DNA of 64,000 nucleotides from contig CM066313.1 in NCBI GenBank assembly GCA_033807775.1, positions 88,971,484 through 89,035,483 of the forward strand, given 5' to 3'. The stretch is from Saussurea involucrata. Taxonomy: Eukaryota; Streptophyta; Magnoliopsida; Asterales; Asteraceae. Below are positions 23,948 to 36,234 of the stretch, in pieces. How positions within the stretch are numbered: the stretch's first letter is position 1; the number at the start of each line of letters is the position of its first letter. Under the pieces are notes generated by a model. It had not been told where the DNA came from, did not search any database, and saw only the letters and a list, made by a program, of their open reading frames with translations. Both the position numbers and the translations under genes were made by a program.

Positions 23948-25730
23948 TGTAACATCCCACAGTGCAATAGAACAATCTTGGCATTAAGTCATAACATTTA
24001 CAATTTTGGGTCCCAATATATCATTACATTCATTTAAAACTAAAGTTGGCGGAAACAACCTATACACAACTGAGAACATTTTAACTTCTACAAGAGGCAC
24101 TCGCAGTGTCTCAAGCTGCAACTGTACCCTATCTTGCTCATACTCACTTACTTGATCCTCTTTCTACTTGCTTACCTGAAAATGGTTTAGTTTTTGAAAA
24201 GCGAGGGTTAGACCAAAAAGGTCTAGTGAATTCCCTCCGTAAAACATGCAAACCAATATAAAGACATTTATAAAAGATTCAACGTAAACCTTCACATACA
24301 TCAGGCATGGCGCTGCACTGTGTATAGGATCACATAAACATTCTGCGATCGGGGCCCAAGCAGACTCCTCGATACCCGCCTAGGAGGAAACGAATTCCAA
24401 CCTATCGTCTCGTCATAAACATCCAAGGGATCATCAGACCCCGAGGATCCCTCTCTGATCCCACAGTGCAGGCCGACTCCACATAGCACATCATTCATTT
24501 TCATAAAACATGCACCTTTAATCCTTTAAATCATCATTCTCATTTCATCATACATAATAAGCTTTCTCAAGTAAAACATGGAGTTCATGGGTAAACATGC
24601 GTGATTGTTACAAACAGTTCATGCTCGTAAATGAAACCAATTTCAGTTAAAACATTTAACACTTCGCGTCGTAAAAAGGTTTAGGGAACTCACCTGAGAG
24701 CAATTTCCTTTCAAACCTTGCGTCTCGTTCCAACCGTAATCCTATTAATTTAATTATATAAAAATATAATTAGTCTTACTAATCCTTTAAACTTGGACCG
24801 TCCTCCCTTAACTCGATTCTAGCATGAGTAGACGTTCTCTCGGCCAAACCCCTAAGGGAAGAGTCTCGCTGGAAAAGCCTTGCGAAAAGTTGCTTTGCGC
24901 AACAGGTGCTTGCGAGAAGTTAACTTTTCGCAACAGGCGTTTGCGAAAAGTTCACTTTTCGCAACAGACGCTTGCGAAAAGTTCACTTTTCGCAACAGGC
25001 GCTTGCGAAAAGTTCACTTTTCGCAGTAGACGCTTGCGAAAAGTTCACTCTGTGCCAAAGGTACTGTTCATCGTCTCCTACCTCTGATCACTGACCCAAA
25101 CTCGCTTAACTCTGACCTTTATTTCTAAAATCGATTTTGGATAGATATAATCTACACCAACAACAATCCCCATCGATTTCTACGAAATTTCTAATCTGAA
25201 AGGTTTTGTTCTGAAAGACACAGGTCTGATTCATATTCCAAAATCTCAAGAACCATTTGCACTTAAACCCCCTTCTTGCCATTAAATTCGAGTTCACTAA
25301 TACCCCATTTTGTTCGAAAATCAGAAAATGCAATAAGAGGTTTAAAAACCTTCGATAATGGCAAAGTCAGATGGGAATCCCATCTGATTCCACCATTTCG
25401 ATTCAGACATAACCCACAGAGGAGAAAAGAAAACTTGAAATTGAGGATGCCAATGAGGTGCGGATGATTATCTGAACATAAATTCCTCCTTGCACACAAC
25501 TCGATCTCCACACCAACACCACACAGAAACGCTCTCTTCTTCTTCTTCTCAGCTCAGCCGCCAACTTTCATTCCCCACAAGAAAAATACTGATTAGGAAT
25601 AAAATACTACCCTAGGGACTTGGGCCCAAAAGCCATATTCATACTTTTATTAAGGCCCCTTAAGAGAACTTCCTTTTCTCCCAAATTGGCCACCAAACTT
25701 TCCCTTAAAGAAAAATATTGGGTTATTACA
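23948..25730 (-). repeat. L1 left LTR (3' LTR)
   Basis: 1783 bp, TG...CA ends. Contains the conserved hairpin TAGACC-AAAAA-GGTCTA at 24209-24225, splice-donor-like CAGGTAAGC read on the minus strand, and a minisatellite at about 24895-25055. The empty site TTCCCTTAAAG near 25705 shows the LTR before the Harbinger-like insertion seen in the right LTR. Confidence 0.93.
24890..25055. repeat. Hairpin minisatellite in L1 left LTR
   Basis: About five units of roughly 31 bp, each containing the palindrome GCGAAAAGT-TC-ACTTTTCGC joined by AACAGGCGCTT. Each unit can fold on itself with a 9-bp stem. The right LTR has the matching array at about 30525-30690. The open frame across it is a product of the repeat and is not a gene. 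Confidence 0.88.
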
Positions 25731-25748
25731 ACCTTCCCTCCTTAAAAG
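25731..25748 (-). other. L1 polypurine tract
   Basis: Read on the minus strand the sequence before the LTR is CTTTTAAGGAGGGAAGGT, a purine run that would prime plus-strand DNA synthesis. G1 and G2 have equivalents at 37763 and 45098. Confidence 0.85.
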
Positions 25749-28700
25749 AATTCCGTCCCCGGAATTCCTCATAGGAAAAGATGCGGGTATCTTGCCCACA
25801 CCCGAAACTGACGCTTCCCCAGGGTACTGCTCCTACTGCCCCTGTCAACTATCTCATCAATTTCGAAACATGGAACATCGGTTGCATTCCCTTCAGTTCT
25901 TACGGTACTCTAACCCGTAGACTATCGTTCCTACTCGACCGGTCTCCACAACCGAGAATGGAATAAGGCTTCTCATGCATTAATACTTCCTTTAAGGAGG
26001 AACTCGTCGAAATCCCCCACTACAACACGAACTTGTTCACTAAGAACCACTCACACACTTGACAGCTTGGCACAAGGCCAACCCTGTACATCTCGACAAC
26101 TCACAACCCGGAGTTCTTCACCAAACATCTATGTAATTAACATTTCCCTTCTCTCAGACTACCTAGACCACAGTTCGTCAAACTTCTCTCACATTCTCAC
26201 TACTTCGTCACCCCATCCTTATACGTAACTTAGAGCAGGAACCTCCAAACCCTTCGTTGAAGTGTTCACTTACTCAATTAAGCTTATCCTGAAACACCTC
26301 AGTTCTTTGCTGATTGCCACGATCGTTCAGTCATACAAAACATAACTCCGGTTATCCTCACTCCACTGGGAGGAGTAACCATGGTCACACCATACTAATC
26401 TCACTAGCTTAATCACTACACGACCAATTTGTATATACTTTTCCCACACAATTACTAACTTAACTCATTCAGCTGTCTTAACCACTCCTTTCCTGCATAA
26501 AATCATACCCAAATCCCTTCCTCAATACTCTTTCCCATGGTTCGCACACTTATCAACGACAATCTACCCATCACTGCACCTTTCGACAATACTGTCAAGT
26601 TTGCTACTTTCAACTTACTCACTTATTCCGACACACTATCTTCACCTCCCCGCGTTAGCGTGAAGCACTGCCCACCAAACATTACTTGCCTTTCTCTCTC
26701 GACCTTTCCTCATGCTGACATCATCTTCTCATTACTTACATCATCAGACAGTTGCATCAATATCCTATCTTAAGGCATTCAACCAAGTCGTCTTGTAACG
26801 ATTCTAGTGTTCAACGTCACTACCCATTCTTTGATCTCCAACTTTTACTTACTCATATTCTTCTTTCGCACATAGGTAATAGTTCACATTCTTTATGGAT
26901 TTCACATCTATTCCACCACAATTTGTCTAACACACCCATCATCTTCTTTAAACCTTCCGTAATCCAAAAATATGCCTACTTAGCGACTCTTACAACTAAA
27001 AACACTTGGTTTCTCCTTTGGGTAACCACCCACCACCACTCTGTCATTCTATTCCGAATATAATCATACCACAACATCAACTTCCACCCTACGTGACCCA
27101 ACAATCCGGTTAACAAATCATACTCTTCATCCGAAACCCCAAACAGGCTTCTATCTGATGTTTTCTTTCTCTCTAACATCCCATCACTACGACACTAACT
27201 GACACATTACTCTTGACAATCATTATCACTACATATCTGTACATTCCTCATTCATCACATCACACTGCATACCAAATCTCTCATGGCCATTCTTACTTGC
27301 CTTCACATTTTCTCGCATACACAACGAGTCTATCTCGCTACTTTTTCCTTTCTCACTCTAGCTGAACTATAACTCCCTAGTTTCCCATTAGCTCAGATGT
27401 AACCATTCTTGCTCGCTCTTTACGATTCGAGCCCTTACATAAGCTGGGCACAGTCCCTCACTGGATGATAAAATCTATACACTAGCTTCGCTCGAGTTAC
27501 ATACCTCATCACTCTATGAACTCTCCACACTTCATAAATAGAACACTTAATCAAGCAATAACTTCTCATCCTCTTAGCACCCTACAAGGTGTTCTATCAG
27601 CTTCCAACCTCTTGGTTCAGTCTTCGGCCTCGACCATCTTACACAACGGACGACTTCTACAACAATTAACAACCTGTGACTACTTCCTCAACTTATTCTT
27701 TAACAAGGGTTTCTTACGGAACCTAATCCCTCCAACATACTATAATCAGCTTCATGATCCGTCTTCCTCCTTTCGAAACCTACTCATATAACATCAACCT
27801 TACAAGCTCGCCTCGAAACTCACATTTCTATGCCATAGACCTTTCATTCTTCCTTACCGCACTACTCGTAACGAGTCACAGAACCAACGCCTTGAAGGCT
27901 TCAAATCCTTCCTCCGGACACAACCGTCCCTTGACCACCATACTTCCAGTTAACGAACAAGGGTGCAAACCCTCGTACAACCGCTACTATAATCCACTTC
28001 CGACTCTACCACTGTTCCCCTTTTCTCTTGAACACAATATTAAGGCTACAACATTCTTTCTTGATTTGTCCGACATTTCTCCACTCTTGAAGTTCTTCCT
28101 TAGCTTAATATGCAATATCCTATGACCTAGTGAGTTCATAGCCTTCATGCATGACAATGCAATAAATAAATCATTTCGTACATTTTATCATTTTAAACAA
28201 ACAACATTTGGAAACAACTCGGGTACACATGACCCCATCACTCTTAAAACTTCAATGCCCTGCACAACGATTCGAGAATCGTCTGCATGCATCTTCCCGT
28301 GAACCTCAATCTTGCTCAATCCGAACACTGTCATTACGACAGTAATATACTGCATGAAAATCTTTTCAAAAGACATAATTCTGAAAGAATTATCAACACA
28401 AAGTACATCAGTCGGTGCTCACCCTCATTTATGCTATCAATAGGTCAAAAAGCATTTTGGTTATAAATGAATTGCACGTAACTATATTCTTTACCCTTTC
28501 CACAAATTTGACTTATCCATAATGTATAAAAAATGAAATACTTAGCGAGTCGTTAAACTCAAAATTCCAGTGTACAATGTGTATGAAATCACCTTGTATA
28601 TTCTGAATCATTTTCGATTGAAATCCATATTTAAACATTTAACTTAAATCGTGAAAAACCTTCATGTTACATGAAAGAATACTATGCATGAGGCTCTACT

Positions 28701-29276
28701 TGAAATTGGAGGCTACTCACTCTAACAGGGTCAACCGTTCTACTTACGCAACTTATCCTTGACACTCCACCTACGACCAATGGTCGTCCTTTCGGTCATG
28801 CAATAGCTCGCTGAACACGCTTTCCACACCTCACTTACTCAACCATTTCATACTATTCCGTTTTGATCAACTATCTCACTTTCTACTTTTGCATGCTTTC
28901 ATTTCACTATAGGTATCTTATTTCATTTACCCTGCCATCAAGAAGCCCGATTAGGAAATCAGAGCTCCATTGACACTTTCAAGATTTCGACACAATCTTT
29001 CCTTACCGCCCTGACTAATCTATGCCATAATTTCTAGAACTGGGACTCCCCCGAAACAGGAGCCCTACTCGAACTCAGGCATTCACCCTTTCCAAATCCA
29101 CGAAGAGCTACCTCTAGACGACTCATAACATTCTTTACAACATTCCTTCTTTACGTCGTATACATACATCACATCATAAGTGACATCTCATGAAACTTCC
29201 CCATCAAAGGATCTCAATTTATCCCTCAAGGATCTTGCTGACATTCTAAAGTACTGGCATACGATATAAACACTAG
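25749..29276 (-). other. L1 non-coding interior
   Basis: No gag, protease, reverse transcriptase or integrase motif is present in any frame; the longest open frames (about 100-125 codons) are unrelated to known families. Blocks such as AACGAGTCACAGAACC..GAACAAGGGTGCAAACCCTC and ACCTAGTGAGTTCATAGCC recur in the G2 interior (near 46760-47050), so the sequence is conserved between elements without coding for anything visible. Confidence 0.8.
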
Positions 29277-29532
29277 GTAGGTTAATAAGGTAGGTTAAGC
29301 ACATACATGTACCTGTAAGTTCGCCATTACACTGGCCAGGTGAAATCTCAAACTTACCTTACATGACAGTCCTCAGTACCCTATTAGTCCTATCTTTATA
29401 ATAGTGTCCTCCTAACGCATTTCCTGTGTCTACAATAGTGCTCTCTTAACGCAATTCCTGATTCTCAGTTGTGATTTTCTACTCCCAAGTTTAAGTTTAG
29501 GCTCGTCCGGTCACCTAAATCCCTTAAACTAT
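29277..29532 (-). promoter_or_regulatory. L1 5' leader, conserved with G1 and G2
   Basis: Between the interior and the primer site are words shared with G1 (42570-42788) and G2 (48180-48435): TACATGTACCTGTAAGTTCG, TACACTGGCCAGGTG, ACTTACCTTACA and TAAATCCCTTAAACTA. In retroelements this part of the RNA commonly carries packaging and dimerisation signals; that role is inferred here. Confidence 0.7.
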
Positions 29533-29545
29533 GGCTCTGATACCA
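29533..29545 (-). other. L1 primer-binding site
   Basis: GGCTCTGATACCA on the plus strand reads TGGTATCAGAGCC on the minus strand, complementary to the 3' end of initiator Met tRNA, two bases inside the right LTR. It fixes the element's orientation as minus. Confidence 0.95.
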
Positions 29546-29547
29546 TT

Positions 29548-32354
29548 TGTAACATCCCACAGTGCAATAGAACAATCTTGGCATTAAGTCATAACATTTA
29601 CAATTCTGGGTCCCAATATATCATTACATTCATTTAAAACTAAGGTTGGCGGAAACAACCTATACACAACTGAGAACATTTTAACTTCTACAAGAGGCAC
29701 TCGCAGTGTCTCAAGCTGCAACTGTACCCTATCTTGCTCATACTCACTTACTTGATCCTCTTTCTACTTGCTTACCTGAAAATGGTTTAGTTTTTGAAAA
29801 GCGAGGGTTAGACCAAAAAGGTCTAGTGAATTCCCTCCATAAAACATGCAAACCAATATAAAGACATTTATAAAAGATTCAACGTAAACCTTCACATACA
29901 TCAGGCATGGCGCTGCACTGTGTATAGGATCACTTAAACATTCTGCGATCGGGGCCCAAGCAGACTCCCCTTTCGCCCTCTCGTATAGGGGCCCAAGCAG
30001 ACTCCCCGATACCCGCCTAAGAGGAAACGAATTCCAACCTATCGTCTCGTCATAAACATCCAAGGGATCATCAGACCCCGAGGACCCCTCTCTGATCCCA
30101 CAGTGCAGGCCGACTCCACATAGCATATCATTCATTTTCATAAAACATGCACCTTTAATCCTTTAAATCATCATTCTCATTTCATCATACATAATAAGCT
30201 TTCTCAAGTAAAACATGGAGTTCATGGGTAAACATGCGTGATTGTTACAAACAGTTCATGCTCGTAAATGAAACCAATTTCAGTTAAAACATTTAACACT
30301 TCGCGTCGTAAAAAGGTTTAGGGAACTCACCTGAGAGCAATTTCCTTTCAAACCTTGCGTCTCGTTCCAACCGTAATCCTATTAATTTAATTATATAAAA
30401 ATATAATTAGTCTTACTAATCCTTTAAACTTGGACCGTCCTCCCTTAACTCGATTCTAGCATGAGTAGACGTTCTCTCGGCCAAACCCCTAAGGGAAGAG
30501 TCTCGCTGGAAAAGCCTTGCGAAAAGCTGCTTTGCGCAACAGGTGCTTGCGAGAAGTTAACTTTTCGCAACAGGCATTTGCGAAAAGTTCACTTTTCGCA
30601 ACAGGCGCTTGCGAAAAGTTCACTTTTCGCAACAGGCGCTTGCGAAAAGTTCACTTTTCGCAGTAGACGCTTGCGAAAAGTTCACTCTGTGCCAAAGGTA
30701 CTGTTCATCGTCTCCTACCTCTGATCACTGACCCAAACTCTCTTAACTCTGACCTTTATTTCTAAAATCGATTTTAGATAGATATAATCTACACCAACAA
30801 CAATCCCCATCGATTTCTACGAAATTTCTAATCTGAAAGGTTTTGTTCTGAAAGTCACAGGTCTGATTCATATTCCAAAATCTCAAGAACCATTTGCACT
30901 TAAACCCCCTTCTTGCCATTAAATTCGAGTTCACTAATACCCCATTTTGTTCGAAAATCAGAAAATGCAATAAGAGGTTTAAAAACCTTCGATAATGGCA
31001 AAGTCAGATGGGAATCCCATCTGATTCCACCATTTCGATTCAGACATAACCCACAGAGGAGAGAAGAAAACTTGAAATTGAGGATGCCAATGAGGTGCGG
31101 ATGATTACCTGAACAGAAATTCCTCCTTGCACACAACTCGATCTCCACACCAACACCACACAGAAACGCTCTCTTCTTCTTCTTCTCAGCTCAGCCGCCA
31201 ACTTTCATTCCCCACAAGAAAAATACTGATTAGGAATAAAATACTACCCTAGGGACTTGGGCCCAAAAGCCATATTCATACTTTTATTAAGGCCCCTTAA
31301 GAGAACTTCCTTTTCTCCCAAATTGGCCACCAAACTTTCCCTTAGGTGGCGTTTGGTTCACAGAATGGAATCTGTCGGAATTGGAATCTGTCAAAGGAAT
31401 TGGAATCTAAAGGAATTAGAATGAAATTTAATCATGTTTGACCATGCGTTTGGTTGGCAAGAGGAATGGAATCTGTCAAAAATATTTAAATGTGTGTTTG
31501 GTTCATCAAATATTATAGTAGTGGTGCAGCAGTAGTGGTAATGGTGTGGAGGCGGTAATGGTGGTGGCGGCGACGGTGCATGGTTGGTGGCGAGGGGTGG
31601 GGGTGAAGACCACGGTGGTAACGACGGTGATGGCGGCAGCGATGGTTGCAACGACGATAGGTGGTGGTGGTGACGGCAACGACAGGTGGTGGCGGCAATG
31701 ACAGGCGGTGGCGGCGGTGACGACTACTGGTGGTGGTGCGACAGTGGCGGCGACTGGTGGCAGCGGTGGTGACTTCCATCGTGGTGGTAGTGACGGCTTC
31801 GGTGCTGGTGAGGGGTGCAGGTGAAGACGACAGTGGTAACGACGATGATGGCGGCAGTGGCGATAGGTGGTGGCGGCAGCGGTGGTGACAACGGGTGGTC
31901 GTGGATGCGGCAATGATGACGGGTGATGGTGGTGGCGATGACGACGATAGGTGGTGGCGGCAGTGATGACAGATGGTGGTGGCGGCGGCGACGATGGCGA
32001 CAGGGGGTGGCGGTGACGACGAGTGGCAATGGCGGCGACGATGGCGATGGCGATAGGTGGCGGCGGCGGTGATAACAGATGGTGGTGGTGGCGACGACGA
32101 CGATGACGGTGGTGACATCCATCATGGTGGGATGGAATAATAGTTTTTTCTCGAAGATGGTAGGAAGGAATTGAAATTCCTTGATAGAACCTAAGGAACC
32201 ATTTGTGGAATTTAAATTCCTTTTGAAAACTCAAAAAATGAACCAAACGCAGGAATAGAATTTGGTCGATAGAATTGACCATTCCAATTCCTTCAAATCG
32301 ACCGGATTCCAACGAACCAAACGCCACCTTAAAGAAAAATATTGGGTTATTACA
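29548..32354 (-). repeat. L1 right LTR (5' LTR), with a Harbinger-like insertion
   Basis: Same ends as the left LTR. Longer by a 37-bp duplication of the CCCAAGCAGACTCCCC region near 29970 and by the 984-bp insertion at 31345-32328 with its TTA duplication. Conserved hairpin at 29809-29825. Confidence 0.92.
31345..32328. mobile_element. PIF/Harbinger-like non-autonomous element in L1 right LTR
   Basis: Ends GGTGGCGTTTGGTTC and, reversed, GAACCAAACGCCACC, flanked by TTA (31342-31344 and 32329-32331). The left LTR provides the exact empty site. Subterminal GGAATTGGAATCTGTC-type repeats lie near both ends. The interior of about 600 bp is a degenerate GGTGGCGGC/GACGAC triplet repeat. Minus-strand open frames of 133, 201 and 303 codons rich in His, Pro and Ser are products of that repeat. 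No transposase. Confidence 0.9.
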
Positions 32355-32437
32355 CTTTTTCAAAATTATGAGTTCAAATTGCTGAATTGCCATGACCATA
32401 AATTCACGGACAATCATTATCGAAGGTTGGTTTGTTT

Positions 32438-32593
32438 CTGAGACAACCAGTCTTCACCCATGGTCAGTTGTATGTTGTTTTATCTAGAGTAAAAAGTAGG
32501 CAAGGTTTAAAAATAATAATTATAGATGATGAAAATATAATTAGCAATAGAATAAAGAATGTTGTATATAAAGAAGTATTTGGTAATTTATGA
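32438..32593 (+). pseudogene. Relic C-terminus of Helitron PIF1-type helicase (in H2)
   Basis: Same 51-codon tail as in H1, in frame to its TGA, with the HGQLYVVLSR motif intact. Separated from the rest of its Helitron by L1. Confidence 0.82.
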
Positions 32594-32936
32594 TACGTGG
32601 TTCTTATTTTATTAATATTTTAAATATGTACTTTTCCATTATTTCATTTACGTTCTATTATAAATTTTGTTTTATAAATTCTTAATATTTATTCATATTT
32701 TTTATTAATTTTTTGCAAAACATCCTTTGTGAAAACTGCCTAAAACAAGGACATTTTGTAACCAGCTACAAAAAAAAAACACTCTGAAGGAAAAAAAAAC
32801 TTGGAAAAGTAGCATCGTACTTTCGATGGTCATTCATATCTGTAAGATAAGTTTTCTGGCATGATTTAATTTTTTTAAATTACCCCGTGTAATACACGGT
32901 TCAAACCTATTGTATAATAAAAGAAAGTGGCAAAAA

Positions 32937-33617
32937 CCATTAAACTATTCCATTTTGAATGGTTAAGTCCCAAAGCTAATTTTTTGAACGAAAAAACCAT
33001 TAAACTTTTTCATTTTGAATGATTAAGTCTCTAAACTATTTTTTTGAATGAAAATATCATTAAAAGTTCTCACTTTGAATGAAAAAAACCATTAACCTCT
33101 CTCATTTTGAATGATTAAATTCTTGAATATTTTTTTTAGTAAATAAATCATCGAACTTTTATAATTGGTTACATGCATCATTTTAACAAAAAAAAACTAC
33201 ATATAACCGACTAGGAAGATTTTAAAGTAAAAAAAATCTAAATCGGTTTTACCGTTCTCAAACCCTACGCCATTCAAACCCCTCGTAAACAACGATATCG
33301 CTTCCCGTCGCCCCATCGTTGTCCGTTCTCCATATCATCAATCAAGCTGTTGACTTCGGTGTTTGCTTGAGATTTGAATGACGTATGGTTTGGGAACGGT
33401 AAAATTGATTTAAGTTTTTTTTACTTTAAAACATTTTTAGTCAGTTACAGACAATTTTTTAAAGTTCAGTGATCTATATTTTAAGAAAAATGTTCAAGAA
33501 TTTTATCATTCAAAATAAAAAAGTTTAATGTTTTTTTTCGTTCAAAAAAATAATTTAGAGACTTAATCATGCAAAATAGAATAGTTCGTTGGGTTTTTCT
33601 GTTTTTTTTAATCATTC
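32937..33617. mobile_element. Foldback (long-TIR) element, unit 2
   Basis: Near-identical to 19818-20505, but its left end is fused directly to sequence that follows H1, so the first few terminal bases differ (ACCATTAAACTATTCC against ACCAACAAACTATTCC). Confidence 0.75.
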
Positions 33618-33910
33618 ATGGCTCTATAAATGAAGAAGCAAAGCATTGTGTGCAACTATTTGATCAAATGGAAGTGGTGGGTTGGAATTCAAATTTATAA
33701 ATTTGTGGTCCCAAAATAATAAATATATTATATATTATAAAAAAATGAATTTTTGAAAATTTATGGGGGTCACTCGACCCTTTTTAGCTATACATAATAC
33801 ACTACCGGATAAAAATCTTCTGCTCCAAATCTTTAACGTTTTACTCATATCCATCAATTATATAAATACATACTCTCAAAGAAAATATATAAATTTGAAT
33901 AAAATAAATA

Positions 33911-35147
33911 TCTATACATATAATAAATAAGTAACTAGCATGTCACGTGTCGTCTTCTGGTGAGTCGACTTCAGTATTTTTCCGCCTAAACATGTATCTG
34001 GACGCATTTTACATTATAAGTTCAATTAACACACCCACATTCACTCCTCCTTAAATTTCTCCTTAATTCAATTTTTTTAATTTATACGTTACATTTACTA
34101 CCCTTATATTTAGATATGTAGTTTACTTTTAATCTTTTACTTTTTTATTTTTCATTTTAGACTCTTATCATATAAACATAAATAATGTATATGAACTAAA
34201 ATGTATTGAAAAAACATTTCTATTTTTTACAAATTATACAATTGTAACCGCTTCGTCAATACCTTCGAAATGAGCCCAATATTGAATATTTTTTTATTTA
34301 GTTATATTATTAAATATTATAAATATATACGAGTTAATGTGTCGTGATTAGTATGAGATTTGTTGAAATTAGTGTGGGATTTGATACAAACAATCACTAA
34401 ATTGTCGTGACTTTCTTTTTGCAATTTCATATCAATTTTTACTTCAAAGTCGAATTCCTTCGATTAATTACAATTCTATCAAATTCTATTATGTCAACGA
34501 AACACCCTTAAAATTATCATAAGAGATTTAATTACTTTGAAAAAAAAAGATATCACTTATCAACTGACTTTTGGATTATCAGTTCGAACCTTTTTCAAAA
34601 TTATGAGTTCAAATTGCTGAATGTTTTGCCATGACCATAAATTCACGGACAATCATTATCGAATGTTGGTTTGTTTCTGAGACAACCAGTCTTCACCCAT
34701 GGTCAGTTATATGTTGTTTTATCTAGAGTAAAAAGTAGGCAAGGTTTAAAAATATTAATTATAGATGATGAAAGTATAATTAGCAATAGAATAAAGAATG
34801 TTGTATATAAAGAAGTATTTGGTAATTTATGATACGTGGTTCTTATTTTATTAATATTTTAACTATGTACTTTTCCATTATTTCATTTACGTTCTATTAT
34901 AAATTTTGTTTTATAAATTCTTAATATTTATTCATATTTTTTATTAATTTTGTGCAAAACATCCTTTGTGAAAACTGCCTAAAACAAGGACATTTTGTAA
35001 CCAGCTGCAAAAAAAACACTCTGAATGAAAAAAAAACTTGGAAAAGTAGCATCGTACTTTCGATGGTCATTCATATCTGTAAGATAAGTTTTCTGGCATG
35101 ATTTAATTTTTTTAAATTACCCCGTGTAATACACGGTTCAAACCTAT
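33911..35147 (+). mobile_element. Helitron H1', unit 2
   Basis: Duplicate of H1: same TCTATAC start after A, CCGTGT-AAT-ACACGG hairpin and CTAT-T end. It carries the same helicase tail. Confidence 0.86.
34677..34832 (+). pseudogene. Relic C-terminus of Helitron PIF1-type helicase (in H1')
   Basis: Same 51 codons and TGA, in frame, with the HGQLYVVLSR motif. Confidence 0.82.
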
Positions 35148-35641
35148 TGTATAATAAAAGAAAGTGGCAAAATTACCCGAAATACTCTCCCTTAACCGAT
35201 AGTGGCAAAGATCAAAACGTTACGAAAATGCATGCTTTAGGCCATTTCAAAATACAAATAATATTTTGGATTAAATAAGAATAAATTTAAAATCACGGGG
35301 ACAAAACTTGTAATTTTTTTAAAAGTTGTAAAACATGATCAACTTTGCCATTATTTTGTTATGAATATTTATTTATAAAAGAAAGAAATATGTAAATACC
35401 ACAAAACAATCCATAGATTATATATTTTAATCCATAGATTATATATTTTTTGATATAAATTTTATCCAATTTTCATTCATGAATTATAATAAAAACTTAC
35501 AGTTTAATGTATTGCATGAATAACTCACAATAATAAAATAGCAGATAATGCCATAAATAAATGAAACTCCCATTTAAACCTATGCACCATGTTCTATTTC
35601 TCGTACCATGATTTTAACTACTATTGATCATGACTATTTAG
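35148..35641. other. Spacer between H1' and the MITE, unit 2
   Basis: Duplicate of 22037-22527; non-coding. Confidence 0.6.
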
Positions 35642-36016
35642 CAATGTTCTAAAAAACTCGTCGCACAGCCGCCAAAGCGTGCCATGGTTTCAAAGCTTGT
35701 GTCTCACGCCACGTTATGCCATTGGCATGCCATGGCCTAATGTGGAGTTTTCATAATGCGATATTTGATTTTTTCTTTACGTTTTTAATATCTTATTTGC
35801 AAGTTTTTTAATACGTAACCAAATTTAACTTGCTTATTACTATTGGCCCATTGAGTAACACTACAAAACATATGTTTTTATATACAATACTATACAAGAA
35901 TTAGAAATTTGACGTCATAAGTCACGTCTTGAAAACGTCATGGCTTCTCCGTGGCTCCTAAGGCTTGAGGTTTGGTCTCGCCGCCACGCCACGTTTCACG
36001 TCATTTAGAACTTTGT
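35642..36016. mobile_element. TIR MITE (GGTTCTAAA family), unit 2
   Basis: Duplicate of 22528-22902, with the same TATTTAG flanks (35635-35641 and 36017-36023). Carried along by the segmental duplication, not an independent insertion. Confidence 0.72.
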
Positions 36017-36234
36017 TATTTAGTGTAGCTTAGTCTTTTGAAGCAAGCTGCACACATTTTTGGAAATTTTGAGCTTAAAAACCATATATATGTTTTGCAC
36101 ATATTTTTAGAAATTATGAGTTTTGAGAACCATGTGTTTAAGTAGTATTCATGTTATTTGAGTTTTGTCAACCTAAGGATGCATTTAGTATGTAGATAAG
36201 GATAGATTAGAAACATAACTTTGGTGTTCGATAC

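Larger units (their letters stand above)
23948..32354 (-). mobile_element. LTR element L1, non-autonomous (LARD-like), in Helitron H2
   Basis: Two LTRs (23948-25730 and 29548-32354) begin TGTAACATCCC and end GGTTATTACA, flanked by CTTTT on both sides (23943-23947 and 32355-32359). The minus strand is the coding sense: the Met-tRNA primer site lies next to the right LTR and the polypurine tract next to the left one. The interior of 3817 bp has no reading frame resembling gag or pol. It is homologous over long stretches to the interior of G2, and its leader to that of G1. About 17 substitutions separate the LTRs by eye, so insertion was fairly recent and later than the segmental duplication. 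Confidence 0.93.
23264..32910 (+). mobile_element. Helitron H2, unit 1, split by LTR element L1
   Basis: Begins TCTATACATATAATAAAT at 23264, runs to 23947, is interrupted by L1 plus its target duplication, and resumes at 32360 to end CTAT at 32910 after the CCGTGT-AAT-ACACGG hairpin. The 3' end and following 26 bases match H1 and not H2' (which ends CTAG), so this copy looks like an H2/H1 hybrid. It keeps the PIF1 tail. Confidence 0.85.
19818..32936. repeat. Tandem segmental duplication, unit 1
   Basis: The order foldback element (from 19818), unique block, Helitron H1 (20804), spacer with MITE, Helitron H2 (23264) is repeated from 32937 with very few differences. Unit 1 alone carries the LTR element L1 (23948-32354). 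The junction at 32936 joins 26 bases of the sequence that normally follows H1 (TGTATAATAAAAGAAAGTGG) to the start of the foldback element. Confidence 0.9.

Noticed and set aside
24890..25055. CRISPR-like array of palindromic repeats
   Set aside because: Spacers are nearly identical and the array lies in both LTRs of a plant retrotransposon; it is a minisatellite.
24824..25087. 87-codon open frame repeated at 30461-30724
   Set aside because: Spans the hairpin minisatellite of the L1 LTR in the antisense direction to the element.
25749..28125. Possible genes in the L1 interior (78-123 codon frames)
   Set aside because: No domain, no splice model and no Met-initiated frame of useful length in the element's own sense; better explained as non-coding interior.
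31506..32417. Minus-strand open frames of 303, 201 and 133 codons
   Set aside because: They translate a degenerate GGT/GGC/GAC triplet repeat in all three frames inside a Harbinger-like insertion; the His/Pro/Ser composition and frame overlap argue against a gene.
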